Shown here one piece after another: positions 23,052-36,812 of a stretch of 64,000 bases of DNA. The notes beneath the pieces were generated by a model that searched no databases, had not been told where the DNA came from, and was given only the letters and a program-made list of their open reading frames with translations. The DNA lies in contig CAHIKZ030001202.1 in NCBI GenBank assembly GCA_903632075.3, forward strand, positions 657,501 to 721,500. The letters are read 5' to 3'. Numbering within the stretch: the stretch's first letter is position 1; each line of letters opens with the position of its first letter. The DNA comes from Acanthosepion pharaonis (Eukaryota; Mollusca; Cephalopoda; Sepiida; Sepiidae). Position numbers and translations under genes: made by a program.

Positions 23052-25483
23052 TTCAAGGTTCACTATGCTCTATGATATATTGCATACCTTAAAACTATTT
23101 TAGGCTACAGTTTGTTTCATGCAAAATGCAATCATCAGACCTGATAACAGACTGTTGCCTTTGGGTGTTCACTTCAATGCCCACTTTTATATTTACATAT
23201 ACTCTATCCCTGATATTGAGCACTTCAACCCATAAATATAGCACACCTTTAAACTATATTTTATCATAAAGGCCTATTAAAAAATAACTTTAGACAAGAC
23301 AGATATCACGTAATAGTTCAGAACTCTTTTCTAACAAAGTTTTCCTGTCTCTTAATACTCTGCTTAGTTTATGGAATGCATCTTTGGCTATCACAACGCA
23401 TCTTTGGATTTTAGTGTTGCACTTTCTATTCAATGTTAAAACACTTCCCAGATATTTAAATCTTTTTGCTAACAACCATGCATTCTGTCTTCTTATGGCA
23501 TTTAACAAATTCTAAACCAGGAAAGAAAAAAAGACTAAAAGGCAAACAGCTAACTAAAGTGTAACCTGATAGTTTCGGTTGGACACTTCTATCTGCTGAC
23601 TAATAACACTCTTATTTTGTATATATCTTCTTTTATTTCAATACACTGGTTCAACCTGCCTTCTTTTTTCCATGTCTTTCGTTCTGAAGCCTTACAGGCC
23701 ACAACAACTTGGCGACAAGGATTTGTAAGGACCACCAGGATTAAAAAGGAACTCTCCTAAAACACAGGCAAATGATTTTTCGTAAAAGAACTACATGTAA
23801 TTGCCAATTTGTTTTAACAGTGGATGTACAAGAAATTTTTTTTTTATTTTTTGTCACAGTTTTTTCATTTGAAAAGCGTCTGGGGAAAAAAAAAAAAAAA
23901 GACACTTATCGTGGAAGATTTCAAAAGTATTTTGTTAGATCTTGCAAAGTACCAGAATGCACAGCAAGAGAAGTGGCAACAAACAACTGCTCTCTCAACA
24001 GGAAAAAATGGAAAATTTATTTCTGCAAACCCAGAAGGAAAATCAAGAGAGACAGCTCGAATTTCAAAAGTAAGTTTTAGAATTGACAAGCCATAGTAAT
24101 TCCATCAAAAATGAATTTTCTTTTTCGCAAATCACTATTTGGAGCGCGATAGAGAATTTTTCATACACTCCCAGGGAAGACATAACCTTTGTGTCATACT
24201 TTAGGAGATATGAGGATTTATATACTACAGATTGTGCAAATTGGAGTGACTCGAAAAAAGTACATCTTCTGAAGAAACTTGGCACACCTGAACACATAAA
24301 ATTTATAAGCTACATTCTGCCATGGAAGACTAACGAGTTGACATTCACCGAAAAAGAGGAATTACTCATGGAGCTTTTCAGTCCAAAGACATCTCTTTTC
24401 CATAAGAGATGAAAATGTCTTAATCTAACTAAGAAAGAATGATCCACCACTTTTGTGTCAGTAGTAAACAGGCACTGCGATGATTTTAGACTCGCAGAGT
24501 TAAGTGCGAATAACTTCTAATGTTTGATATTCGTGCAAGGACTAGTTTCAACCAAAGATGGAGAAATTAGGCAAAGAATACTAAACAAATTGGAGAATGA
24601 GTCGAATTATAACTCTACAGCAGATCGTTGAAGAATGTCAGAGGTATGTCAGTGTAAAGCAGGATTCGAAAAATATCGAAGAATTGGGTATTGCTCACAT
24701 CAAAAAAAGTATACTACAAACAGTCTCCTAAAACTAATGAAACAAAGAAAAAGCGAAATAATTTGCCTCCTAACCCATTTTACAGATAGTGGGCTTCCTG
24801 AGGAAACAGTTATGGATGTCATATACGACATTTTCAATATTAGGACTCCTCTAGCAGCTCCTGAAACGCGTCGTTCTAAGAGAAAAAGGAAAGCAACTGA
24901 TTTAATAGTTGTCAATCCTAAATGTAAAAAGTATTGAGACCACAAACAAATAAAAGTTCTCGAAGTTGTTCTACTTTGAACTTGGTAAAACAAGTCAGCC
25001 AAATTTTAAATACCTAGCCAGTTGTAAAGAAGGAAATGCTTATTTTCTATATAAATTAAACAAAGTTCCAAAGTTGGTAAACTTTCTATAAAAATATTCC
25101 TCAGGATTAATTTTTGTGAAACTTTTTTTACTGCTACTTATACAGCCTCAGAACTTTAATAGAAAAAAAGGAAAAAAAAAGATTTTTTTTCAGACTTGTG
25201 CAGAGTTAAGATTTTAGTAGGTGGGTGTTATGGTGACTTCTCTTACATTAGAATGAACTCTTCCTCCTTTATAAATACTAACCTACAAGACATCCTAGGC
25301 AGGCAGTCGGGACACAGTGTAACCTGATAGTTTGGATGGACACTTCTATCTGCTGACTAATAACACTCTTTTTTTGTATATATCTTCTTTTATTTCAATA
25401 CACTGGTTCATCCTACCTACCTTCTTTCTTTGTCTTTCTTTCTGGGCCCTAACAGTCCACAACAAAAATTTAAGTAATCTTTT

Positions 25484-25545
<62 letters not shown>

Positions 25546-28500
25546 TAATCCAATTATGAAATTGGTCACTTTGCTGATTGATGTTATATTCAGCACCTTA
25601 ATTTCAGAATTTCCTCTTTTTGTAATTGTTCAGTTCACTCATCCGGAGATTTCAGGAACTGGCTGCCGATTTTCTTATTTTCCTTTTTTTATGTTAAATT
25701 TTGTGGTTATTTCTGCTATACATTTATAAAACAGAAAAAATTTGTTGCTCAGTTTGTTATCATCAAATCTGCACAGCACAGTAAGTTTTCTGTCAATCCT
25801 ATGGAAGTTTATGGCATATTATTATCCACTGATCTAATTCTATATTTAATACGTGTTATCTCCCTTAGCATAGCCAGCAGACTAACAGAACGTTAACATG
25901 CAGTTATCAGAGGCAGGTGGATAAATAGATATGATCTAATGGGGGACAGATTGGTGTTGACAAAGGTATGAACAGATGGGCAGATAAATATGACGATAAG
26001 ACCGAGACAAACTAATTGGCAGAGAGATAAGGATCACGGTTGATAAAAATATGAAAACAATAAATATGTCCCACTAACCTCATCAATAAGTTGTTGCACT
26101 TGGGAAACTTCTCCTCCTCCTTTTGCACCAACTTCCTTCAGGAGTTTGTGATCAATGGGCTACAACAAGAAAAAAAAAAGATTCAGATGGGGACAAATTT
26201 TATTTCAATTGAACAGGAAAATGGAGAAAAAAAAATTTCAGATCAAAATACAGCAATATGTAGCTGGGCTGGCTACATGTTCATGTACATATATATATAT
26301 ATATATATGTGTGTGTGTCTGTCTGTCTTATTTATTGATCATTTTTTTATGATATGCAAATAACGCTTTACAAATGAGGCTATTGTCAAAGTAAAAACTA
26401 ACAAAAATTTGTATTAGGTCCAACCTTTCGACATATGTGAGTCATTATCAGGAGTGTGAGTAAGTGAAAAGGAGAAAATCAAATGTATTTTTGAATGCAT
26501 ATATAAAAAGAATTCCATGTCATTAGATGTTGTCATTGCACATTGCTGACAATGCAACAGTGATTCCGATGGATGAAACGTTAGTTTAGTGGAAGGAATA
26601 AAAATACAAAATGAAAAAAATTTTAGCAGACATCAACTTGGAACCTGATGGGGGGGGGGAATTTGGTTTTAAAAACAATTATGTGAATAACATCAGTGGG
26701 ATGTGAACCCAAAATAAACCTAAGATTTAGTAAATTCAGTACAACTAAATTTCCCCTGCTCCACCTGTCATACCCAAGGAAGTTATGGTTACAAGATTAA
26801 ACGTGTTTAGCAAAATTCTGCAAAATTTAAATGAAATTGAGAAAGGTTATTTTAACATCCTAACTAGCACACTTACAGTAAATTTTTAGCAAGTATTTTA
26901 GAAATGTAGGTCACATATAATGCTAAGTTCTTTGTTTAGAGATCATATCCATCAATGTCATCCACTATGAATATATACACTTCCAGGAGGAAGTGTATCT
27001 AAACCAAAGCATGCAGTTGCATACTTATACTGTCAGGAATGCATGCAGGGTTGGCCAGAAAACCATGCAGTTAGTTCATCCACAGTTAAGCAATGTCAAG
27101 CCTGGTCAGTGCCTAAATGGGGGACTGCTTGGGAATACTAGGTGTTGCAAACCTCGATGTGCAGGTGATGAAATGGACTTATGGCCATATAGTGTTGAAA
27201 TGTTGGTTCTCTTATGATCACCAAAGTTAACTAACATTGAGCCTGGTCAGTACCTAGATGGGTGACCACGTGAGAATACCAGGGACTGTAAACTTAGATG
27301 TTACTTTGGTGTAATGAATAATGCCTCAGAATTGTTAATCGGAGAACTGAGTTCCAATTCCAGTCAGGTTCATCACATTTACTTACGTGCAAATACCCTT
27401 GGCAAAGACATGAATCCATCTATTCTCCCCCAGCTATGGGTTAAATATTAAGACTTGTATCACTAAATCATTATTGTTACAAAAAAAATTCTTACAATTT
27501 AAAAATATTTGCTGACTTTAAAGAGCCTTCAAAGGATTGATAAACCATAAAAAATGAATCAATCCAGATCTCTATCATCATCATGGCTTGAATTTGCAAA
27601 GATTTTCAACAATTATTACAGTATAAATATATCCCCAGAACTGGACAATTGACCCCATATTATGTTTTAATTCCAATCTATGTAAGGGTGCAAAAAACCA
27701 GGAATGGTTCATTATATATTCACAAGAGAATAGAAGGTAAAATAACACTAAGACAGGAATGAAAAACATGAATTTTGTTTCTCATTATATTTGGGTGTTT
27801 ATTCACAGATTCACTTGGCAAAAAAATCTTTATCTGAATTCTTTCTGCTCACTTTGAAGGTATCCTCCATAAATTTTGTTGTCTTCATAGCCATAAAAAA
27901 TGCTGCACTTTGGGCCCAAATAAAATCATTCATAGTCTACTTTGTGTGTGTTTCAAGCCAATTGTGTGGGGGGACTCATTTTCTGTCACAACAGAATCCC
28001 CACCATCACATCAGTTGCAGGTGAAATTGTGACACTGAGGCTGTGAGGCAGTTAAACATTAATTCTAAGCAGAAAAAGCCCAAAATAAAATATAAACTGG
28101 AAGATATAAAGAGAGAATGGAAGACATTTTCTCTGGAAGAGGAGAAAAGGCCATCTGGGTTGTTGAACCCCTATGAATTGGAATGATGCAGCAAGAGTTT
28201 ACATCTTTTTTATCTATAGAAAATCTGGCATGTGGGTAAAGCAAATTGGGAAGTGGCTCATCTCTTTTTTAAGAAATTAGAAACACACATGTCATTGGTG
28301 AAAAGAGAAGCAGGTGGGAATTATATTCAACAAATTGAGAAATCAAAAGAGAGAATGAACCCAATGCAAAGGTTAGGAATATGAAAATTGATCTGTCATA
28401 ACAGGCATGTGATCTGGTTTATGTTTTCACTAAGATGATGACTGGCCCAAGAATGCAAAACAGTGTGTCTCTTTGTTGAGAATTTAGGTAAACAAATATA

Positions 28501-30198
28501 TTTTCATTGACAAAAACAAATTGAGAAATAATTATTATCTATTGCTCAGAAGGTTAAAATGTGAAGGTGATCTGGTTTGTGCTTTCGCTGGACAAGTGAG
28601 TCCAGAAAAGGAATCAGAGGATTGAAGTTAACAAGGAGAATAAACTATGCCCTTTCTCCTATGCACTTTAAAAATTTTTTTTTTTTTCTCAGTTATGGCA
28701 ACCCTGAGAAATGGGCAGTAAGAATACTGAAAAGGAAGGAGGATGGGGCAGAATTTTGTCCTGCCTGTGCAAAGTAGTGGTGTAAGATGTGAAGTGAAGC
28801 AGGTTGGAGTTAAGGAAGGAGCATGGAAGGTGGATAATTCTGTGAATTTGGAAAGTTGATTAAAGAAAGCAGAAATAAGGAACAAAGAAAACCTTTATTG
28901 GAATTAATGAAAATTGAGGAATCACCGAATCACCAGAACCCTTCAATCCTCAGGCTGAAATAATCTCTCGATTTATTCTTCGTTGTGAAGCTATTTTTTC
29001 CTTAATATAGCACCCACCACAGCTTGAACTGGGGCTACAAGACAATGACCTTCAATTTTTCACTGCTCTGAGATCAAGAACACAGCCTGGGCAGATTTGG
29101 TGTGGATCGAAGTGGCCAGAAGTCAACAACCAGCTTGAACCAGCGTCAGCATTGATCAGCACAGAGTTAGCCCCTTGGTTAAAATGTCGTTCTAAGGCCC
29201 TGAAGAGCAGACCACATTAAACATGGTTACACCACCAGGTGGAGGTGGTGACAAAAGGTATTATAAAATGACCATCATGTCTGTGCTGGAAGTTTTAAAG
29301 TAGATGGCAGTGTGCATATTACAAACTCCACCTTTTAAATTGGGTTTTTATGTGCTATGACCCACTCAGATGAGCCATGGCTTTCTTGTAGGAGTTCCTT
29401 TATCAGGAGTTGTGATGGGGAGGAGGATGTCTTAGATGCCATCAAACATTTATTTTCATTAAAAGAGATTTCTAAGAACTCACCGCTAATCTGTTTTCAG
29501 AGGTTTTTTTGGTCGACTTCATTTTTCGAATCTTCTTAGTCTTCATGACTTTTTCTGTTGCTGAGTCTTCTGTTGTCTCGGACACTTTGAAGAAAAATAA
29601 AATAAAAACTCCAAGAAAGTGCATGGATAATAACATCTAAAAAAAAAAAAAAAAAAAAAAGATGAAGACATCCTCTTATCATGTGACGGCCACAGAATGC
29701 GCATTCTGTCTGAAATGACCTATCAGACAATGACCAAGTGATTAAAGCATTGATTCATCAATTTCATGATATGGTAAGTATGAGTTCAATCCCTGGGCTA
29801 GGTAGTGCAAACTTAAAACTCAGTGGAAACTGTGCAAGCAATAAATAAGAACAAGACCCGACATGGACAGCAGATCAAGAAACGTCTACCATCATAAATT
29901 AAATAAAGTGTTCTGTTTGAAAGCCCCTGAAGATTACCTGGATTGTCAAACACCTGAAGAAGGCCAGAGGGTACAATGGCCGAAAAGTTATGATAACAAA
30001 GACAAGGATAATTGTCTGAATGTAAATAATGGAAATAACACTTGCTTTACATTAAGTGTTGAATATTTGGCACTTTCAGTTGGGTGTGTCAGCCCCATAT
30101 TTCACAGCCAGGGTTTTAAGTGGTCACCCATATAGGTACTGACCAGGCTCAATGTTGCTTCAGTGATCTTGCAAGAACCGTTTTTTCAACATGATATG

Positions 30199-30245
<47 letters not shown>

Positions 30246-33200
30246 TATTTGCTTTGATTTATTCAGACTAAAATCAGGTGTGGCTGATCATGTGTGAAAG
30301 GAGAGAGAGCAAGTAAACTCTTTGGAATTCAGTTAAATAGAGAAAAGCAATGAAAAATCAGATGTAGAAATCTACAAGCATTCTGTGTGTTTGATTGTTA
30401 ATAAGGATAACACATTACACTTTGGCTTATACTTAGAATACACACACACAAATATTAACATTTAGCACACTGCATACTTTTTCAAGGCTTCTCAATTGCA
30501 GTAATCTTATTGTTAATTTCACTGAAAGGTGTTCTCTGTTGCCATAGCAGGATATGACAACACAACTATGAAATTCAAAACAAATTCAAAGATCAGAGTC
30601 ACCTTCAGTGGCAGGATAAACTTTTTGTACAGCAAATGAAGTCATATACAGAGCAATAAAATTTAAGGGTGTGCAAAAATTTTCAGCATATTCATCTGAA
30701 TACACACTTTCTGTTTTTTGCTTGAAACTTTAATACAAACCTAATTGATGAAAAATACTTTCTTCTTTCCTTGTTTCTGTTGTTTTTTAACATATTTTCA
30801 TCATTAAACACTTCAGCCTCCATTGTGTGTCAATTTTTAGAATGATTTGTTCAAAGAGTGTTTCCTCAATTTCAATAAATATAACACCCCCCCAGGGCTT
30901 CTGTCTGCATGCTCTTCAAACTGTCTCTATCTCATGCATACATATATTATTATATTGATAGTAATATTCAGTTGATAAAAAACCTCAGATAGCACAAATT
31001 GCAAGTATATCAAAACAAATTTGTACCTGAGGAAAAAAAGAAAGAACTAGAAACATCCGAAGAGGGCGAAATAAATTGTCCCGTGCCTTAAGTTTTAAGT
31101 CCAAAGAAAAAATCCCAAGCGAGTAATAAAGCTAAAACGTAGAGTGCTCAATATGCTAAGTAGAGCTGGGATAAATGACAAATTTTAAAGAGCCAGGAAA
31201 AACCCACCTAGGTTTCACATAAATAGATCTTCAGGGTAATCTGGCTAAAGAGGAAATGACACAATTTTTATTGATAAAAACCACATGACATAAGAAGATA
31301 GGAAAAAAAAACCCCACAGAGCCTCTATTCCAATAACCAGGATTTCCTATGCCTACACCTATTTAAAATCTCAGATCTTTGATTTAATAAATTATAAGGT
31401 TCATATGGAGGTGGCTATTGCTAATTTTTCCTCCATATATAATAAGCAATACTTGTTCCCTGCTTTATACTTATGGCATTTTTTTTAGTATTTCCCATTT
31501 TAAAATTGGGTCAATACCATGTTCCTGTTTAATATTCCATATGTATATAGACAGTCTGGTGATGTGTTTGTAATTTTCATGCTTAAAGCTACTTAAATGA
31601 TTGTAGTAACACTTTTTGAAATTATCTTGGTTGGATCCTATGTAAAATTTAATATTCTTATTACTATTGTATGCATGAGAGAGGAGGTGGTACCATATTT
31701 AGAGGATAAGTGGTCACGAAGGTAATCTTATTTACCCTGGCTAGATTCACTTCGGAAACTTTCCAGAATGTTTCCATCTGGGTAAGGAGACGTATAATCT
31801 TCTCTGGCTGGAGTGACTGTCAAGTTCCCATTGGCCATGGACGGAGGTGGATCCCACAGGGCAAAATTCAGAGTCAAGCTGAGTTCATAAGCATCCTCAT
31901 GCACCGTACCAGAGACCAACTGCAAGAAACAAGATACAAAATGCATATATCTGAAAGTGATTAATCTGTGTCCTTTACTTGCAGTTTAAGAAATATGAAG
32001 ACCTTTGACCTTTTTCTAAAATTACAGGGAAAAATTTAGAATTCATTTGGGAATAGAATTTATTCAAAATAAAATTTGATATAAAAAAAATTATTAAACA
32101 TTTAGATTTCTGTTTGATTTGTTATAAAAAGAAAAAAATTGGAAGAAAGTGGGGTTTACACATGAAAATGGATGAAATAAAAAATTTCGGCAATCTTTAA
32201 CCTTCCTGCCTGCAAAATAACAGTGTGTCATAAGGACGGTTTTTCCCTTGATACCACTATCATTTTAACTACCTTCTCTCCTCAGCAATGCTTATTGCTT
32301 TAAAAAGCCATGATTAGAATTGTAATAAAACCTAAGCATATGAAAATAAATTTATACATTTTCTTTGTTCTTGATAATTGACAATAAAAATAATAAACAT
32401 TATTTATTTATTAGAACATTTATTTATACTATTTATCTATCATATTGTTTATTGGAATGGTTGGCAAAAATTGGGCTAATTGCAAGTTGATTCAAACTTT
32501 ATAAAATGGTAAATAATAAAGATTTTCTTACAGTATATTTTAATAATTTAGTAAGTGTTTATAAATTTATGAATAAAAATTTATTTTTATGTTAATTTCT
32601 TTGAATAGAAGAAAAAACACAAGAGGAAAACTGTATTTAATTTCAGGCAATTCGTTTTATTCATTGACAAACTTTATCAAAGCAAAAATGAAATGAATTT
32701 ATTCTAAAACAATGTATTGAATCAAAACAAAAATGAAATGGTGTTCGTTACCAGAAAATTATAAACACTCATAAATATTCATAAGTTCAATTGAAGAATA
32801 TTAAAACACCATTTTGCATACTCAAAAACAATTTTTCATATGAACTATAAATCTGTAAATCTTTCGGCAACTGTATCAAATCCTTGACATGTTTTTATGA
32901 GCATTGGAAACTGACGACTTCTTCAATGCAGTATCTGAGAAAGTTCTTTCCTGTAGGAATGAGCAAATGTGAGGAATTGTATATATTTTCTGATTAAGTA
33001 TATATATTTTAGTTTTCCATGTCAACAATTTGTGTATATTCTCAGATATAATCTGTACAGAGGATAGTATGAATAGATGAAAAAATCCATACTGTCCACT
33101 CCATAGATTATATCTGAGAATATACTCAAATTTATATATATATATATATATATAAAGTTGTAGCCTCTGTCAGTCTGTCTGTCTGTTATCAAACTCCTTC

Positions 33201-36200
33201 TAGGGATTTGGAGATAGACTCCCTCTCTATAACCATACATATTATGAAACTACATTACCCTGAGTACTTGGATAAGTGTGTTTTATTTTGATCAAAGGGG
33301 CCCTTGAGGGCACCCCCCCCCAAAAAAAAATATTTTTCCCTTTGATTTTAATTAAATTTGAACAAGAGAATGACTCCTGTCCAAAACACAGAAGGGGAAA
33401 ACCAAAAAATGGAGGTCACATCTGCAAGATCATTTTGATCAAAGTGGGTCCCCAGTGGGTACAAACCCTTACTGAAAATTTTTTTCCCTTTGATTTAAAT
33501 TAAATTTAAATTGTGCACAAGGGAATGACTCCTATCCAAAATACAGAAGGAGAAAGCCAGAAGATGGAGGTCACATCGGCAAGATCATTGATTAATATTG
33601 AAATGCGTCATTTTTCTCCTCAAATTATAACAATGATTTAAAATCAATCATTTTCTTACAAAAAAAAATGTGTGACACATAGCAAGACAGGGGCAATTTG
33701 GCTAGTTTCTTTATAAATTGGTAAATGATAAATATCACACTGTATTAGTTTTTAGAATGTTGTAAATAATAAATTATTCTTGTAAATAAGTAATCTAATA
33801 AAGAGGGTTTAATATTTTTGTTGTAAATTTTCTCAAGCACAAAAAAAAAATGTATAAATTCACTTCCATCATATGTTTATGTATCAAAGGAAAAAAACAT
33901 CCTTTTGTAGAAATTTCTATATTTCAGAACAATTTTAGCCAAATGAATAACAACATGGAAAATGGAAATGGATTTTTGTTTTTTAAGTATCCAAGATTCT
34001 TCATAACATCAAGTTACTTATGTCATTTGACCTTTCTTGGTAGATCTTCTGTTAGTGAGATCCCCAGCATAAACAAAAATGGAATTGTTTCAGAAAACTG
34101 AGGATTTACTAAGAAGGATGAGATGGAAGGCTTATTTCTTCCTTCATAATTACAATTTTTCGAAAGAACTGCATGTTTATGGTTTCAAAAACTTAAAAAC
34201 TGTACCATTCATCGAACGATCTTCTGTTATGAAAATTTGACATACGTAAAAACAAAAGCATAGGCAGACTGAATACAATTGTAATACTGTGTGTCCAAAC
34301 ATGTTTGATAAAAATATTAAACTCAAAAATTTTAAAATTTTAAATTCAGCATTTACATATCTTCAGCATTTCCTTATGGTACATAATTCTGACAATTGTG
34401 CTTATATCCCCGCTTCTTACTCCTACCTATATACAATTCCATCTATAAAAACATTACTTTAATCTAATTAAATCCTTTTAGTGGATGAAACATGTTACAC
34501 AGAATTTTTCCACTTTGTCTCATATGAAAATACTTAAATATATGGTAGCTGGGGGTAAAAGTTCTCATCCCAACCAAGAAGTGCTTAAAAAAAAAAAAAA
34601 AAAAAAAAAAAATGATGTTTAGTTACATTTTTGGAATTTGGTCAGACTGAGTACTTTTCAGCACCCATTTTGTATAGACATATGCAAATGCATTGGTATA
34701 AAGAAATACAAATTTGAGATAGATACATATCTATGTAAAATGGTGTGTGCACATCTGTATACATGGAAGTTTTGCTCAAAAGAAATTTATTACCTTTCCC
34801 ATTTTGGGTTCTGCAATGAGTGCTCGAAAATCGGCACAGTTTTGGGCATGCACCTTGAGGTGTTGGCAAATGTGTTCAATCTGCTTACGCCAGTAACCTA
34901 GAAGAAGAGAGAAAAAAAGCCTATTAATATTATTTTTTTTAATTGTTTCACTCCAAGCAAGGCAGTAAAACCACTAATGGGTTACTGAGTGTGAAAGGAT
35001 AAAAAAAAAGAAAGAAAAAAAGAGAAGCATTATTAAGGAGAGAGAGAGAGAGAGAAGAAGAAAAGAAGAGGAATGAAGAAGACAGTAGATAACAATTGAC
35101 ATTGCATTTGAAGTTTTGATGATTAAAGTTTTGGCTGAAAAGCATGGAGCCAGAAGAGATTTCCACAAGTGAAAAGTGCAAGAGAGAAGAAACTGTTAGC
35201 ATAGAATTTAGCCAATTCAAATATAAAATGATGAGACCTTGTTGCTAATCTAGTACTGCACTTAAATTCATAACATCTTGGTACCATAGAGGAATGTTCA
35301 TCAAAACAATTACCATGAAAGTATTTATAGAAAAGGCACAAGGAAGCTACATTATAGTTGTGAGAAAGTGACTGAAGGAGAGATGCCAGGTCAGGGTCAA
35401 TAACATTGCCGATTCTTGTTTGGATTTTATCAAGAATCTCTAAATATATAGCAGAAATACTTGACCCTATTTGGCAGCAATATTCAAAGCATGGGCAAAT
35501 GGTAGACTTATAAGTATGTAAGAGAGTTTCTGAATAGAAAAATTGTCTAGTACAACACAGTAAGCTGTAAAGAAAAAAATAAATTATAAATAAAAACATT
35601 TGGAATAAACTGACATTCAGCCATGAGGTAGAAAATTGTAATAATGGTTTTATATAGTCAAGAAGCATCATAGACAAAGGATAATCACAAGCGAGCTGCT
35701 GAGATGTCGTCATAGTCAGTCACTGGAGAGTCAGAGATGCTGTTAGAGTCAGAAGAGAGCAGATGGAGTACCTGCTGACTGAAAAGAAGATCTGGCCAAT
35801 TAGTCTGCCATGAGAGAGAACACAGAAGTAGCAATGAAGATGTCTCAAGCATTACTCTCCTTTCCGCACTCCCGCACCCCTCTTGAGCGGTCAGATGTTA
35901 AAAGCATATTCACGCATGCACGTACGTACAAACTTTTCCGACCCACATTACAAACATACAGAACATTTCAAAACATGCAACAAGAACTTTTCTCTTTGAA
36001 ATATTCTTCTAAAACTACAGTTTATTCAGCATTTCTCAGCTTTATAATTAATTCAACTTTTGTGAGTTCAGATAAAAATATTCAGTCTAAGGGACATAAC
36101 TCCAACAGATCTTTAACTTCTATGCATGTACATCAATATACACAAATAAATACAAATGTTGTTTTAAAACCATTTTGTTCCTTCTTGTATTTCATGTTAT

Positions 36201-36533
36201 GTGGTATTTTATGTTAAATATAAATTGTGTGGTCATGTTATTCATGCAGCCATAAACAGACATCTACAATTGTCAATTCTTATTACCAAACCTTTACATA
36301 TGGTAACCCCGACGTTTGACATGGTGCGAGAGAAACAAATAGACCACTACAAAAGCATATAACTCCCCATGTCTAACAGAATTTTGGAAAGATTTGTGTT
36401 CAATAGTTGACAGAAAAAAAAAGCTATACAAATATAGATTTAAGCTATATTAATGCTTAGTATCAGGCATAGAGTTTATGTAAATATAAAAGTGAACATT
36501 GAGGTCAAATTCAGTGTTCACTTATATGCATGC

Positions 36534-36586
<53 letters not shown>

Positions 36587-36776
36587 AACACGTTTCCTTA
36601 AAAATGAGTGACAAAGTACTGTGGTTAGTTTTTTATTTAATTTTTGTTGTGTTCTTATTTTTTCTTTTCTGGGCATAAACTATGTAGAAATTGTCCAAAT
36701 ACCATTTAAAGAACATAATGCAGATAATATTTGGGGATCAAAGAGAAAATGGATTAATAAATATGGACCTTCGTGC

Positions 36777-36812
<36 letters not shown>

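Larger units (their letters stand above)
23558..25464 (+). mobile_element. Gypsy-like LTR retrotransposon, internally deleted, left LTR truncated
   Basis: Right LTR 25226-25464 (239 bp, TGTTATGG...CCACAACA). Left LTR survives only as its last ~150 bp (23558-23706), sharing gtgtaacctgatagttt...acacttctatctgctgac with the right one. A primer-binding-like tggcgacaagg follows at 23710. The inside has a gag-like region (about 23890-24770: WQQTTALS, FTYTPRED-like FSYTPREDITF, SYFRRYEDLY, ELLMELFSPKTSLFHKR) with frameshifts, joined at about 24780 to what looks like the very end of pol (TPLAAPETRRSKRKRKATDL). Protease, reverse transcriptase and integrase are absent. A G-rich tract (aggtggg) precedes the right LTR. 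Lies in a DZANK1 intron, antisense. Confidence 0.82.

Noticed and set aside
28960..29190. Additional DZANK1 exon in the GC-richer stretch next to the exon at 29484
   Set aside because: The phases of the neighbouring exons already fit each other, no good acceptor and donor pair frames the open stretch, and it has no similarity to the family.
35810..36217. 135-codon open frame on the + strand
   Set aside because: Overlaps a possible LTR, has no recognisable domain and is antisense in a DZANK1 intron.
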